A stretch of DNA of 64,000 nt from Bacillus sp. EAC (lineage in GTDB: Bacteria; Bacillota; Bacilli; Bacillales; Bacillaceae_G). Under the pieces are notes generated by a model. That model did no database searches and was not told the origin of the DNA. It saw only the letters and a program-made list of their open reading frames with translations. The translations under genes and the position numbers were made by a program. How positions within the stretch are numbered: position 1 is the stretch's first letter; each line of letters begins with the position of its first letter. Shown here piece by piece: positions 38,755 through 47,465 of this stretch. The stretch spans positions 41,149 through 105,148 of the forward strand of contig NZ_NCSY01000011.1 of NCBI RefSeq assembly GCF_002156875.1, written 5' to 3'.

Positions 38755-39874
38755 ATTTTTTAAATTTATTTAATTTGTCACCAAGAAGTTCACTTAACTG
38801 GAATCCTTGAGAATCATTTGGTTGGATATATTTAGATATATCTTCTTGTAATTCAGCTTCTTGAGCTTCTTTAATACTTAAAGATAAGCGTTTTTCAGCT
38901 GTATTAACTTCAAGAACTTTTACTTTAACTTCTTGACCTACTGATAAAACTTCATTTGGGTTTTTAATATGCTTATCTGCAATATGAGAAACATGAACTA
39001 ACCCTTCAATTCCTTCTTGGACTTCAACAAATGCTCCAAAATTTGTTAATCGCTTAACTTTACCTTCAACAACTGCACCGTTTGTTAATTTTGCGTCTAA
39101 TTTATCCCAAGGACCTGGTTGAGTAGCTTTCATAGATAATGCAATTCTGTTTGTATCAGTATCAATTGACAATACTTGTACTTTAACTGTTTCACCTACA
39201 GATACTACTTCTTCAGGCTTTGAAACACGATTATGTGACATTTGAGAAACATGGACTAACCCATCAACTCCACCGATATTAACAAAAGCTCCAAAATTAG
39301 TTAATCGTTCTACTTTACCCTCTACGATTTGACCAACTTGGATTGAAGAATAAGCTTGACGTCTGTTTTCAGCTTCATTCAATTGTTCGACTGCTTTATG
39401 TGATAAAATCACACGATTTTTTTCTCGATCAACTTCTTCAACAACAACTTCTAACGATTGACCCTTAAATGCAGATAAATCTTCAACAAATTTCTTTGAT
39501 ACAAGTGAAGCTGGAATAAATCCACGTACACCCACATCTGCAATTAGTCCACCGTTGACTTGTTCTGTAATGATTACTTCAAATACTTCTTTATTTGCTA
39601 ACTTTTTCTCTAAAGTGTCCCAAGCTTTTACTGCATCAACTGCACGCTTTGAAAATACAACTGTATCTTCTTCAACTTTAATTACTTTTAATTCTACTTC
39701 TTGTCCAACTTCAAGTACTTCATTTACATTTTCAATATGTACATTTGAAATTTCTTTAATAGGAAGAATACCATCCGTTTTACCACCAAAACCTACAATT
39801 GCTTGCTTATCTTCAATTTGTTCTACTACACAAGAGATAATTTCCCCAACTTCTGGCATTACTTTTTCAACCAT
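38753..39874 (-). CDS. ypfD: 30S ribosomal protein S1 homologue (YpfD), four S1 domains
   Basis: RNA-binding protein of 373 residues with four S1 (OB-fold) repeats at about 10-80, 95-165, 180-250 and 265-340. The last two are the most typical (VEGKVERLTNFGAFVNIGG, VEGKVKRLTNFGAFVEVQEG). Firmicute S1 homologues are shorter than the six-domain E. coli protein, and their binding to the ribosome is weak or optional. SD AAGGAGG lies before the ATG at 39874. Downstream of cmk, as in B. subtilis. Confidence 0.93.
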   Translation of the reverse strand: MVEKVMPEVGEIISCVVEQIEDKQAIVGFGGKTDGILPIKEISNVHIENVNEVLEVGQEVELKVIKVEEDTVVFSKRAVDAVKAWDTLEKKLANKEVFEVIITEQVNGGLIADVGVRGFIPASLVSKKFVEDLSAFKGQSLEVVVEEVDREKNRVILSHKAVEQLNEAENRRQAYSSIQVGQIVEGKVERLTNFGAFVNIGGVDGLVHVSQMSHNRVSKPEEVVSVGETVKVQVLSIDTDTNRIALSMKATQPGPWDKLDAKLTNGAVVEGKVKRLTNFGAFVEVQEGIEGLVHVSHIADKHIKNPNEVLSVGQEVKVKVLEVNTAEKRLSLSIKEAQEAELQEDISKYIQPNDSQGFQLSELLGDKLNKFKK

Positions 39875-39983
39875 ATCATATTCCTCCTTAAGTTTTGAAA
39901 ATGATTAGACCTTTATATGTATTGTCCTCTTTTACCATCTAATAAATAGGTAGAAAAGTCAAGGAATGTGCAAAATAATTCTT

Positions 39984-40664
39984 TTAAATAATATTTGTTT
40001 TTTCGTTTACAATCGACAAAATTTCTTCTACAACATCATCAATGCCTTTTGAGGTAGAATCTAATGAAATTGCATCATCCGCTTGTTTTAAAGGAGAGAC
40101 TTCTCTTTCTGAATCAATCTGATCTCTTGTTGCTATTTCTTTTTTCAGATCATTTAAATTACTTTCAAAACCTTTATTAATGTTTTCGATATGTCGACGT
40201 TGAGCACGCTCGTCTACGGAAGCAATCATGAATATCTTCACTTCTGCATTGACTAATACATGCGTACCGATATCGCGCCCGTCCATCACCACTCCACCAT
40301 TCACAGCATATTCTCTTTGTAAATCAACCATTTTTTGGCGGATTAAACTATGTTTTGCTACGAATGAAACATTTCTGGTTACTTCTGGGGTTCTAATTGC
40401 TTCTGTTACATCTATTTCATTTATTAATACCTTTTGAATGCCTTCTTCAGGAATAAGTTTAATGGTAATGTTAGAAAGCAATTCATTTAAATCAAACTCA
40501 TTATTTACGTCAATATCGTTTTTAATCGCTTCATAAGTCAAAGCACGATACATTGCACCTGTGTCTATGTATAGATAACCTAATTTTTTTGCTACGATTT
40601 TAGCTACTGTACTTTTGCCCGCTGCAGCAGGGCCATCTATTGCAATACTGATTTTTTTACTCAT
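39984..40664 (-). CDS. cmk: Cytidylate kinase
   Basis: Phosphorylates CMP and dCMP. P-loop [23 protein letters not shown] at the N-terminus, [28 protein letters not shown] and RAQRR form the conserved active site. At 226 residues it has the usual length. SD AAGGAGG precedes the ATG. It is 109 bp upstream of the S1-domain gene. Confidence 0.97.
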   Translation of the reverse strand: MSKKISIAIDGPAAAGKSTVAKIVAKKLGYLYIDTGAMYRALTYEAIKNDIDVNNEFDLNELLSNITIKLIPEEGIQKVLINEIDVTEAIRTPEVTRNVSFVAKHSLIRQKMVDLQREYAVNGGVVMDGRDIGTHVLVNAEVKIFMIASVDERAQRRHIENINKGFESNLNDLKKEIATRDQIDSEREVSPLKQADDAISLDSTSKGIDDVVEEILSIVNEKTNII

Positions 40665-40680
40665 ATGTCCTCCTTACATA

Positions 40681-40705
40681 AAAAAAGTGCTACTTAGAAT
40701 AGCAA
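40681..40705 (-). terminator. Possible second terminator or attenuator before cmk
   Basis: Minus-strand AGTTGCTA / TAGCACT (one bulge) followed by TTTTTT, directly upstream of the cmk SD. Together with the stronger hairpin at 40743-40770 it isolates cmk from ypfB. Confidence 0.5.
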
Positions 40706-40742
40706 CTCTGTCTTATCATGTCCAAAAGTTATATTTCAAATA

Positions 40743-40770
40743 AAATAAAGCAGGAAATCCTGCTTTATTT
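40743..40770 (-). terminator. Intrinsic terminator of ypfB
   Basis: Perfect 12-base arms AAATAAAGCAGG / CCTGCTTTATTT around AAAT. Confidence 0.82.
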
Positions 40771-40801
40771 AATCTTACCATATGAATAAGTTGAATTCAT
40801 C

Positions 40802-40987
40802 TTATTTACCAATATCTTTAAATACTTCTCTTGTGACATCCTTTGCTTTTTGAGTCACACCTTCGTATAATTCAATTTTTGTTAAATAAACGGACAAATT
40901 AGGAAATGACAAAAGATATTGACTTATAACTAAACAAATTAATTGAATGATAATTAATTTTAAAAGTATTCGTTCGATTCTTTTCAT
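40802..40987 (-). CDS. ypfB: YpfB-like small membrane protein (DUF5359)
   Basis: Protein of 61 residues with a basic start (MKRIERILLK), one membrane segment (LIIIQLICLVISQYLLS) and a short outer or cytoplasmic tail. Size, topology and place between motI and cmk match B. subtilis YpfB. Function unknown. SD AAAGG lies at slightly long spacing. Confidence 0.75.
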   Translation of the reverse strand: MKRIERILLKLIIIQLICLVISQYLLSFPNLSVYLTKIELYEGVTQKAKDVTREVFKDIGK

Positions 40988-41057
40988 AATTAATCAAACC
41001 TTTTTAATTACCATTATGATAAGATTGTGCTTATTTTATACAAAATTTAGTTTTTTT

Positions 41058-41720
41058 TTAATTTTTAATACCTTTTCTTCTATGCTTCAATTGTTGATCA
41101 AATGAAAACTGAATTAATGTTTGTCTTTGAATTGGTGTTAAACCATCAAATTCAAATGATACCCTTTGCTTACCATCCGCTACTTTTTCATCCACACGAA
41201 TAATATGGGCTTTTGCATTAACATATCGATTTAATTCACCTTCAAAAGGCAATACCAACCATAATACAATTGTTTTCCCAACATTAAATTCTTTATCAAT
41301 TGGAGCTAGAATTGCTATTCCTCCTGCACTTATATCCAAACTTACAGATGTAAAAGGAGTAAAATCATCAAATAACGGATGAACTGCCACGTCTACTTGA
41401 CTTGGAACTCGAACAAATCTTCTTCGTTGAGTTTTTTCCAACGAATCATTTCCTGGAAATGACATGATCATTACAGGAATTTCAATTTTTTTTCGACCAA
41501 CAATTGTCGTATAAAACGTAAAAACATTATTTTCTTTTGTGACTATGTAAGCTTTAAGTTTTTGATTATTTAATAAAAATGAAGCTTTTCCTGTAGATTC
41601 ATCAAATGGATAATCAATATATAACTCTTCATCTTTTATTTCGACGATTTTTGATTTATATCTTTTTAATTCTTTTGCTTCAATATCTTCTAAAATTAGA
41701 ACATCTCCAACGTTTAACAT
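41058..41720 (-). CDS. motI: PilZ-domain flagellar brake protein MotI (YpfA)
   Basis: Cyclic-di-GMP-binding protein of 220 residues: N-terminal YcgR-like domain (residues 1-95) then a PilZ domain. Both PilZ ligand motifs are present, the RxxxR-type TQRRRFVRV and DISAGGI. In B. subtilis MotI binds the flagellar stator when c-di-GMP is high and stops the motor. Its presence together with cheR suggests the organism swims. SD GGGAGG precedes the ATG. In B. subtilis ypeB-sleB-prsW lie upstream; here an asparaginase gene is found instead. Confidence 0.9.
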   Translation of the reverse strand: MLNVGDVLILEDIEAKELKRYKSKIVEIKDEELYIDYPFDESTGKASFLLNNQKLKAYIVTKENNVFTFYTTIVGRKKIEIPVMIMSFPGNDSLEKTQRRRFVRVPSQVDVAVHPLFDDFTPFTSVSLDISAGGIAILAPIDKEFNVGKTIVLWLVLPFEGELNRYVNAKAHIIRVDEKVADGKQRVSFEFDGLTPIQRQTLIQFSFDQQLKHRRKGIKN

Positions 41721-41916
41721 TGTATCCTCCCAAACGGCACTTCACATTTTATTAACAAATCATAATTTATAGTCTAATTATCATTGGGTATAGTTCTAGT
41801 ATATAGGATGATATTGTGTAAGTATATGTAGAATTTTCGTAATTTTTTAATCTTTTAATTTTTAAATTAATGTCATTTTTACTATACAACCGTAACGTCT
41901 GAGGTCTATTTAACTA

Positions 41917-42057
41917 TTATTCATACATAAAAGAAGAACCCGCAAGGTGATTATAAATAAAATAGTTATATTGTTGAGTCATATTAATTTCCAAACCATC
42001 AAAATCACTCAATAATTCAATAGATCGTTCTTCATCAAAATACTTCTCTTCGGTCAT
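41917..42057 (-). CDS. Possible small acidic protein, doubtful
   Basis: Open frame of 46 codons starting MTEEKYFDEERSIELLSD. The composition is acidic and protein-like, but no SD precedes the ATG at 42057; the T tract of the ansA terminator lies directly upstream. No family recognised. It may be a chance frame in the 389-bp gap between motI and the asparaginase gene, in which nothing else is evident apart from the terminator. Confidence 0.25.
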   Translation of the reverse strand: MTEEKYFDEERSIELLSDFDGLEINMTQQYNYFIYNHLAGSSFMYE

Positions 42058-42061
42058 AAAA

Positions 42062-42093
42062 AAAAGAAACGTGCAAGTAATCACGTTTCTTTT
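42062..42093 (-). terminator. Intrinsic terminator of the asparaginase gene
   Basis: Perfect 12-base arms AAAAGAAACGTG / CACGTTTCTTTT with an eight-base loop, 17 bp after the stop. Confidence 0.9.
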
Positions 42094-42109
42094 AAATAAC
42101 ACAATTTAT

Positions 42110-43078
42110 TTATTTTGAAAAACCATCATGAATATTCTCATTGTCTGAGGCAAGCATGACAGAGAGTTTAATTCTTGCTTTTTTACTGTCATAATCTTTA
42201 CCTAAAATAACACCTTTATTAACTAAATCATATGCACTTCCGAAATAGTCATAGGTAGGGTAAACTTCTCCCTCCTCTGAACTAGTCGTAATAACAACAT
42301 TTATCCCATCTTTTACTGCATTTTCAATTTCTTCAGTCATAAATGGTGATACTTGTCCTCTTCCGACACCTTCAAGTACGATTCCTTTTGCACCATTTTC
42401 AACTGCAGCTTTAACTAAATAGCCTTTTGCTTCAATATAGCACTTTATAATATCTACTTGAGGTATTTCTTTTGTAATTCTATATTTATCTTTTAATACT
42501 GGTTTCTGATAGATATGTACTTTATCGTTATCAATGATCCCTAAATATCCAAATCCAAATACGTTAAATCCTTGTGTATTTGATGCATGTTCTTTTTTAA
42601 CATATTTTGCAGCAAATATACGTTCATTAAATACGACAACAGTTCCTACATTTTTTGTTAATTCATCAGAAGCTGTGTAAATCGCATGTCTTAAATTGAT
42701 AAAAGCATCAGTACCCAATTCGCCAGGAGATCTTTGAGATCCTGTAATGACAACAGGTCTTTCATCATCAATTGTTAAATCTAAAAAGTATGCAGTTTCT
42801 TCTAAAGTATCTGTTCCGTGAGTAACAACGACCCCATCTACTGTCTCATCATTAAAATATTCTTCAATCTTTTCTTTTAATTGAATCCAATGATTGAAGC
42901 TGATATGCATGCTTGGTACTTGGAAAAGTGAATCAACAATTATATTTATGTCGTTAGGTAAGTTAAGCATTTCTGCTATTTCTTGTCCTGATAATGCTCC
43001 TGAATCTAATTTTCCTGATTGAGCATTCGGTTTACTTGCTATTGTACCACCAGTTGTTATTAAAACTACTTTCTTCAT
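42110..43078 (-). CDS. L-asparaginase
   Basis: Hydrolyses asparagine to aspartate and ammonia. The two asparaginase signatures are intact: VLITTGGTIAS with the nucleophile Thr, and VVTHGTDTLEETAYFL with the Thr-Asp pair. The 322-residue protein has no signal peptide once started at the ATG 43078 (GGGGTG five bases upstream; the frame itself opens at GTG 43096), so a cytoplasmic enzyme is likely. It looks distinct from B. subtilis AnsA as recalled. It stands between ypdA and motI with terminators on both sides, so it is transcribed alone. Confidence 0.92.
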   Translation of the reverse strand: MKKVVLITTGGTIASKPNAQSGKLDSGALSGQEIAEMLNLPNDINIIVDSLFQVPSMHISFNHWIQLKEKIEEYFNDETVDGVVVTHGTDTLEETAYFLDLTIDDERPVVITGSQRSPGELGTDAFINLRHAIYTASDELTKNVGTVVVFNERIFAAKYVKKEHASNTQGFNVFGFGYLGIIDNDKVHIYQKPVLKDKYRITKEIPQVDIIKCYIEAKGYLVKAAVENGAKGIVLEGVGRGQVSPFMTEEIENAVKDGINVVITTSSEEGEVYPTYDYFGSAYDLVNKGVILGKDYDSKKARIKLSVMLASDNENIHDGFSK

Positions 43079-43164
43079 TTCAGCACCCCGTTTCACACAT
43101 AGAATTATATCATTTAAAAATTATTATCGTAAACAGAATTAGCTTCAAATAACGCTAATGAGAA

Positions 43165-43191
43165 ATAAAAAAACGTAGAAGAACTACGTTT
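43165..43191 (-). terminator. Intrinsic terminator of ypdA
   Basis: Arms AAACGTAG / CTACGTTT with a five-base loop and a T run on the minus strand, overlapping the ypdA stop. Confidence 0.85.
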
Positions 43192-44173
43192 AGTTTGTAT
43201 TATATTTAGTTGATAAATGATTTGCAATTAAATCACCGTGAAATCGTCCATTTTCAATAAAAATTTCATTTGCATTGTTACCTGCTGCAATTACACCTGC
43301 AATATAAATTCCTTCAACATTTGTCTCCATTGTCTCTGGATTGAATTTTGGACGACCAGTTTCATCATCTACACCTACACCCATACTTTTGATTAACGAG
43401 TGGTCTGGATGATAACCAGTCATTGCAAAGACATAATCATTCTCTATTTCAAACATTTTGCCTTGCTGCTCATATACAACAGACTTTTCCTTTATTTCTA
43501 AAATATTAGCGTTAAATGCCATTTTAATCGTTTCGGATCGAACAAGTGCTTCAAACTCCGGAAGTACCCATGGTTTAATACTTGGAGAATATGAACTTCC
43601 TCTATAGAGTACCGTCACATCTGCACCACATTTTTCTAATTCAAGGGCTGCATCGACACTTGAGTTTTTCCCACCAATTATGACAACCTTTTGATTGAAA
43701 TGCTTATGCCCTTCAAAAAAGTAGTGTGAAACCTTTTCAAGATTTTCACCTGGTATTGATAAAAAGTTTGGCTGATCATAATAACCAGTAGCTACGATTA
43801 CTGCTTTTGCTTCATAATGTTTAATTTCACCATTTATCGTAATCGATTCTACCTCAAAGTATTGATTCTTTTTGACACTTTTTACTTCTTCAAAAGAGTG
43901 TATATTTATTTTATTTCGTCTTACAACGTCACGATAATAGGCAAGTGCTTGATGTTTTTTCGGCTTTCTTCCTTCAATAATAAAAGGAATATTATCAACT
44001 TCTAGTTTTTCACTTGTGCTAAAAAAGGTTTGATGTGTTGGAAATCGACTGAGGGTATGAACAATATTACCCTTTTCAATAATTAATCCTGAAATACCTT
44101 GGCGTTTCAAAGACAAATATGCTGCAATACCACAAGGTCCTCCACCAATAATTAGTACATCTATTTTTTCCAT
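43190..44173 (-). CDS. ypdA: Bacillithiol disulfide reductase YpdA
   Basis: FAD/NADPH-dependent oxidoreductase of the thioredoxin-reductase fold. FAD-binding VLIIGGGPCGIAAYLSLK at the N-terminus, NADPH-binding VVIIGGKNSSVDAALELEKCG in the middle and GIYIAGVIAAG near the end. It has no CxxC pair; GGGPCG supplies the single Cys known to act in this family. It recycles oxidised bacillithiol, matching bshA and bshB1 in this window. The ATG at 44173 with GGAGAG upstream is chosen over the TTG at 44188. Confidence 0.93.
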   Translation of the reverse strand: MEKIDVLIIGGGPCGIAAYLSLKRQGISGLIIEKGNIVHTLSRFPTHQTFFSTSEKLEVDNIPFIIEGRKPKKHQALAYYRDVVRRNKINIHSFEEVKSVKKNQYFEVESITINGEIKHYEAKAVIVATGYYDQPNFLSIPGENLEKVSHYFFEGHKHFNQKVVIIGGKNSSVDAALELEKCGADVTVLYRGSSYSPSIKPWVLPEFEALVRSETIKMAFNANILEIKEKSVVYEQQGKMFEIENDYVFAMTGYHPDHSLIKSMGVGVDDETGRPKFNPETMETNVEGIYIAGVIAAGNNANEIFIENGRFHGDLIANHLSTKYNTN

Positions 44174-44263
44174 CTGTAATCTCTCCAATAAACTCAGTCT
44201 AAGTTAAGTATTTACTCTATCTATTTTACGTATATTATCTATTTTGTCTAATTATAAGCAAAT

Positions 44264-44296
44264 AAAAAAACAAGACAGAATAAATCCATCTTGTTT
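44264..44296 (-). terminator. Intrinsic terminator of gudB
   Basis: Arms AAACAAGA / TCTTGTTT with a 13-base loop and a T run on the minus strand, after the gudB stop. Confidence 0.75.
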
Positions 44297-44312
44297 TATG
44301 AATTAATATTGA

Positions 44313-45593
44313 TTATACCCAGCCTCTGAATCGGCTAGCCTCAGCCATTTTACGCGCACCAACCATATAAGCTGCTAAACGCATATTTACTTTACGATTC
44401 ACACTTGTTTCGTAAATATTGTTGAATGAACGAACCATAACTTTTTCTAATCGATCTTCAACTTCTTCTTCAGTCCAGTAGTAACCTTGATTATTTTGAA
44501 CCCATTCAAAATAAGAAACTGTAACGCCACCAGCACTTGCTAATACGTCTGGAACTAATAGAATATCGCGCTCTGTTAAAATCTTAGTTGCTTCAAGTGT
44601 AGTCGGACCATTCGCTGCTTCAACTACGATACTTGCTTTTATATTATGTGCATTATCTTTTGTAATTTGGTTTTCGATTGCAGCTGGAACTAAAATATCG
44701 CAATCTAATTCTAATAATTCTTTATTTGAAATTGTATTATTAAACAATTTTGTAATTGTTCCAAAGCTATCTCGACGATCTAGAAGATATTCAATATCTA
44801 ATCCGTTTGGATCGTGTAGTGCACCGTATGCATCTGAGATACCTATAACCTTCGCACCAGCATCATGCATAAATTTAGCTAAGAAGCTACCTGCATTACC
44901 AAATCCTTGGATTACAACACGTGCGCCAACAAGGTCAATACCTCTACGTTTTGCTGCTTCACGAATAACAATTGTAACACCTTTAGCAGTTGCAGTTTCA
45001 CGACCGTGAGAACCACCAAGTACTAATGGTTTACCTGTAATAAAACCTGGTGAGTTAAATTCATCGATACGAGAATATTCATCCATCATCCAAGCCATAA
45101 TTTGAGAATTGGTAAATACATCTGGAGCTGGAATATCTTTTGTCGGTCCAACAATTTGACTTATTGCACGAACATATCCTCGGCTAAGTCTTTCTAATTC
45201 ACGGAAAGACATATCACGTGGATCACAAATGATTCCACCTTTACCTCCACCATATGGTAAATCAACGATTCCACATTTTAAGCTCATCCAAATTGAAAGT
45301 GCTTTAACTTCGTTTTCTGTCACATTAGGATGGAAACGAATACCACCTTTTGTTGGTCCAACTGCATCATTATGTTGAGCTCTGTAACCAGTGAAAATTT
45401 TCACTTGTCCATCATCCATGCGAACCGGAATTTTTACTGTCATCATACGAACTGGTTCTTTTAATAATTCGTACATTTCATTTGAATATCCAAGTTTTTC
45501 TAACGCTTCTTTAATGACTACTTGTGTAGGCGCTAGTACATCTAATTGTTCTTCAGTGTTGCTATTTTTCTCTGTAGATTTCTCGGCAACCAT
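44313..45593 (-). CDS. gudB: NAD-specific glutamate dehydrogenase
   Basis: Catabolic oxidative deamination of glutamate. The active-site GGGKGGI lysine, [11 protein letters not shown], the Rossmann motif [17 protein letters not shown] and the C-terminal RFRGWV are intact. Start at ATG 45593 (AGGGGGT upstream) gives 426 residues, the length of active GudB. No three-residue duplication like that of the cryptic gudB allele of B. subtilis 168 is evident around the active site. A candidate CcpA site lies about 120 bp upstream. Confidence 0.95.
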   Translation of the reverse strand: MVAEKSTEKNSNTEEQLDVLAPTQVVIKEALEKLGYSNEMYELLKEPVRMMTVKIPVRMDDGQVKIFTGYRAQHNDAVGPTKGGIRFHPNVTENEVKALSIWMSLKCGIVDLPYGGGKGGIICDPRDMSFRELERLSRGYVRAISQIVGPTKDIPAPDVFTNSQIMAWMMDEYSRIDEFNSPGFITGKPLVLGGSHGRETATAKGVTIVIREAAKRRGIDLVGARVVIQGFGNAGSFLAKFMHDAGAKVIGISDAYGALHDPNGLDIEYLLDRRDSFGTITKLFNNTISNKELLELDCDILVPAAIENQITKDNAHNIKASIVVEAANGPTTLEATKILTERDILLVPDVLASAGGVTVSYFEWVQNNQGYYWTEEEVEDRLEKVMVRSFNNIYETSVNRKVNMRLAAYMVGARKMAEASRFRGWV

Positions 45594-45714
45594 TGTAAAC
45601 CCCCTAGAAATTTGAACTATGAAAAATTTCATTCATTCTGAAATTAGTATACAACTTTCCATCCCGTTTTGAAAGTTATAAACACATAGAAAACAAAATA
45701 TATTAACAAGAAAT

Positions 45715-45728
45715 TGTAAGCGTTTTCT
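45715..45728 (-). promoter_or_regulatory. Candidate catabolite-responsive element (cre) upstream of gudB
   Basis: On the minus strand AGAAAACGCTTACA, which fits the CcpA consensus (TGWAANCGNTNNCA type) except for the first base. It lies 122 bp upstream of the gudB ATG, so it could repress the gene in the presence of glucose. Assigned by eye. Confidence 0.5.
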
Positions 45729-45810
45729 AAGGTCATTATACTCCTCTTTACTTTATTTGAAAAGGATAGTTTATGGATTTATAGAATAAATATTAAAAAA
45801 TTAACAATTA

Positions 45811-45849
45811 AAAAAAAACCTCTCGATCAAAACTTAATGAGAGGCCTTT
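45811..45849 (-). terminator. Intrinsic terminator of mecB
   Basis: Arms CCTCTC / GAGAGG with flanking A and T tracts on either side. It overlaps the mecB stop. Confidence 0.82.
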
Positions 45850-46442
45850 TTTTCTACGAAATAAAAATGCAGTTGTCCGATCGCTTTTTCTGAAATAAGT
45901 TCTTTGCCATATTCAATAATACGATAGATTGTTCTAGTAGAGGGGTTTCCATACTCAGCCAAAATTGCGTAAAATGTTTCTCGGTCAAGTTTGCCAAGTT
46001 CATGTTCTTCAAATTTTAAATAGAAGGTATTTTCAAATGAAAATAGTCTTCCACCAGTAACATGACAGGAGATCATTTTTTCTGCAAGCAGGATCAAATC
46101 ATCTAAAGTAGAAAACTCGTACAATATATGTTCATTTTCATCAAGGATTACTTCCATAGAGATAAAATCATCTTGAAATTCTTCTTCTTCTTCCTCAATT
46201 TCATCTGATTTTGTCACGATAACGACCATACCTTGAGCTTGTAAAGAAAAGACTTCGACTGATACTTTTCCATCTACTTCGAAACCTAGTTCGACGCTAG
46301 CCTCATGCATCATATCTTGAAAAAGCTGTTGAACTTTTGGCGCGTTATACCATAAATCTTCTTTCGTTAACCCACGCTCTGATAAATCATCAGTTGTAAG
46401 AAAAACTTTAATTTTATTGTAGTTCAACCGTTCCAACCTCAT
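45834..46442 (-). CDS. mecB: MecA/MecB-family adaptor protein (YpbH)
   Basis: ClpC adaptor that delivers substrates for degradation; MecA and its paralogue MecB share this fold. The N-terminal substrate-binding part is MRLERLNYNKIKVFLTTDDL, followed by an acidic linker (EIEEEEEEF, about residues 80-90) and a C-terminal ClpC-binding domain (residues about 110-202). Assigned to MecB because it lies next to the ypbG-ypbE-ypbD-recQ-ypbB block. SD AAGGAGG precedes the ATG. Confidence 0.88.
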   Translation of the reverse strand: MRLERLNYNKIKVFLTTDDLSERGLTKEDLWYNAPKVQQLFQDMMHEASVELGFEVDGKVSVEVFSLQAQGMVVIVTKSDEIEEEEEEFQDDFISMEVILDENEHILYEFSTLDDLILLAEKMISCHVTGGRLFSFENTFYLKFEEHELGKLDRETFYAILAEYGNPSTRTIYRIIEYGKELISEKAIGQLHFYFVEKKASH

Positions 46443-46518
46443 GAACTAGCCTCCTTGCTGCATTTACCATATTACAGTTTATGTTTTTTTATAAAATTGG
46501 TGATTCTAAAGAATAAAT

Positions 46519-47427
46519 TCATTTATAATTAAAATTTTGCTTTAACCACTCGTCCCAGTTGGCTTGTTGGTCTCCTACGTATAACTCTTGGATTGAATCC
46601 ATAATCGGAGTTTCACAATTTGAAACTGCATGTCCACCAATACCAATAATCACGTTTGGCTCCAATTTTTTTATTTTAATAGCAAAATCAATTGTTTTCT
46701 TTAAGTGCTCTTTTAGTGTACATGACAAAATAAAACCAGCTGGATTTACTTCATTTATAACTTGTTCAACATCATCTGAATCAATTGAGGCACCTAAATA
46801 GATCACCTGAAAACCAATTCTTCTTAAATAAATTGTAAAAATCAATAATGCAAGTTCATGTTTTTCTTCAGGACCACATACTGCAATCAGTTTAGGCAAA
46901 TGTTTATTATTAGGTAAATTTTGATAAATCATTCCAAGTCTTGTTCTTAAAAAAGAAGAAGCGAAATGTTCATGAGCACTTGTTATTTCACCATTCCGCC
47001 ATTTATCACCAATTAAAATGATTACTTTCGCTAGAATCTTAAATAACACTTTATCAATGGAGAATATACTAAATGCCTCGTTCACGTAGTTATGTGCATC
47101 GCCTTCTTCAAAAGATAATAATGAAGAAACAATTTTATTTACAAGATGATCTGATTGGAAATTTTCTGTAAGCACTTCATCTTTTGAAGTTTTATGCTCT
47201 TTTGCTTCATATAAGTTAATTGCTTGTCCAATCGTAAACCCTTCATTCACTTTCTGAACAAGCCATTTTAAAATATACACATGTTCTTCAGTATATAATC
47301 GATGTCCAGCATCATTTCTGACTGGACTAATGATATTGTATCTTCTTTCCCAAGCTCGTAATGTTCCCGGTAGAATTCCAACTATATTAGATATAGCTTT
47401 AATATTATATTTTCCTATTTGGGCCAA
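46519..47427 (-). CDS. MerR-family regulator with B12-binding domain (CarH/LitR-like)
   Basis: The 302-residue protein has an N-terminal MerR winged helix (residues 5-70, GTLRAWERRYNIISPVR), a helical bundle (about 90-172) and a Rossmann B12-binding domain (178-300). The adenosylcobalamin photoreceptor marks of CarH/LitR are present: W143-x9-E153-H154 in the bundle, and E188-K-H190 as the candidate lower axial ligand. Such proteins repress in the dark with AdoCbl and release DNA in light, usually controlling carotenoid or photoprotection genes; none is visible here. TTG start at 47427 with GGGGGA upstream. Not at this position in B. subtilis as recalled. Confidence 0.88.
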   Translation of the reverse strand: MAQIGKYNIKAISNIVGILPGTLRAWERRYNIISPVRNDAGHRLYTEEHVYILKWLVQKVNEGFTIGQAINLYEAKEHKTSKDEVLTENFQSDHLVNKIVSSLLSFEEGDAHNYVNEAFSIFSIDKVLFKILAKVIILIGDKWRNGEITSAHEHFASSFLRTRLGMIYQNLPNNKHLPKLIAVCGPEEKHELALLIFTIYLRRIGFQVIYLGASIDSDDVEQVINEVNPAGFILSCTLKEHLKKTIDFAIKIKKLEPNVIIGIGGHAVSNCETPIMDSIQELYVGDQQANWDEWLKQNFNYK

Positions 47428-47465
47428 TTCTTCTTCCCCCTGTATGTCGACACAAACTAAAAACT

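Noticed and set aside
39555..39908. Plus-strand frame of 117 codons opposite the S1-domain gene
   Set aside because: Ser/Thr-rich antisense shadow of a highly conserved repeat protein; no SD.
44313..45593. gudB as a cryptic pseudogene like that of B. subtilis 168
   Set aside because: The frame is intact, full length, and no three-residue duplication was found near the active site.
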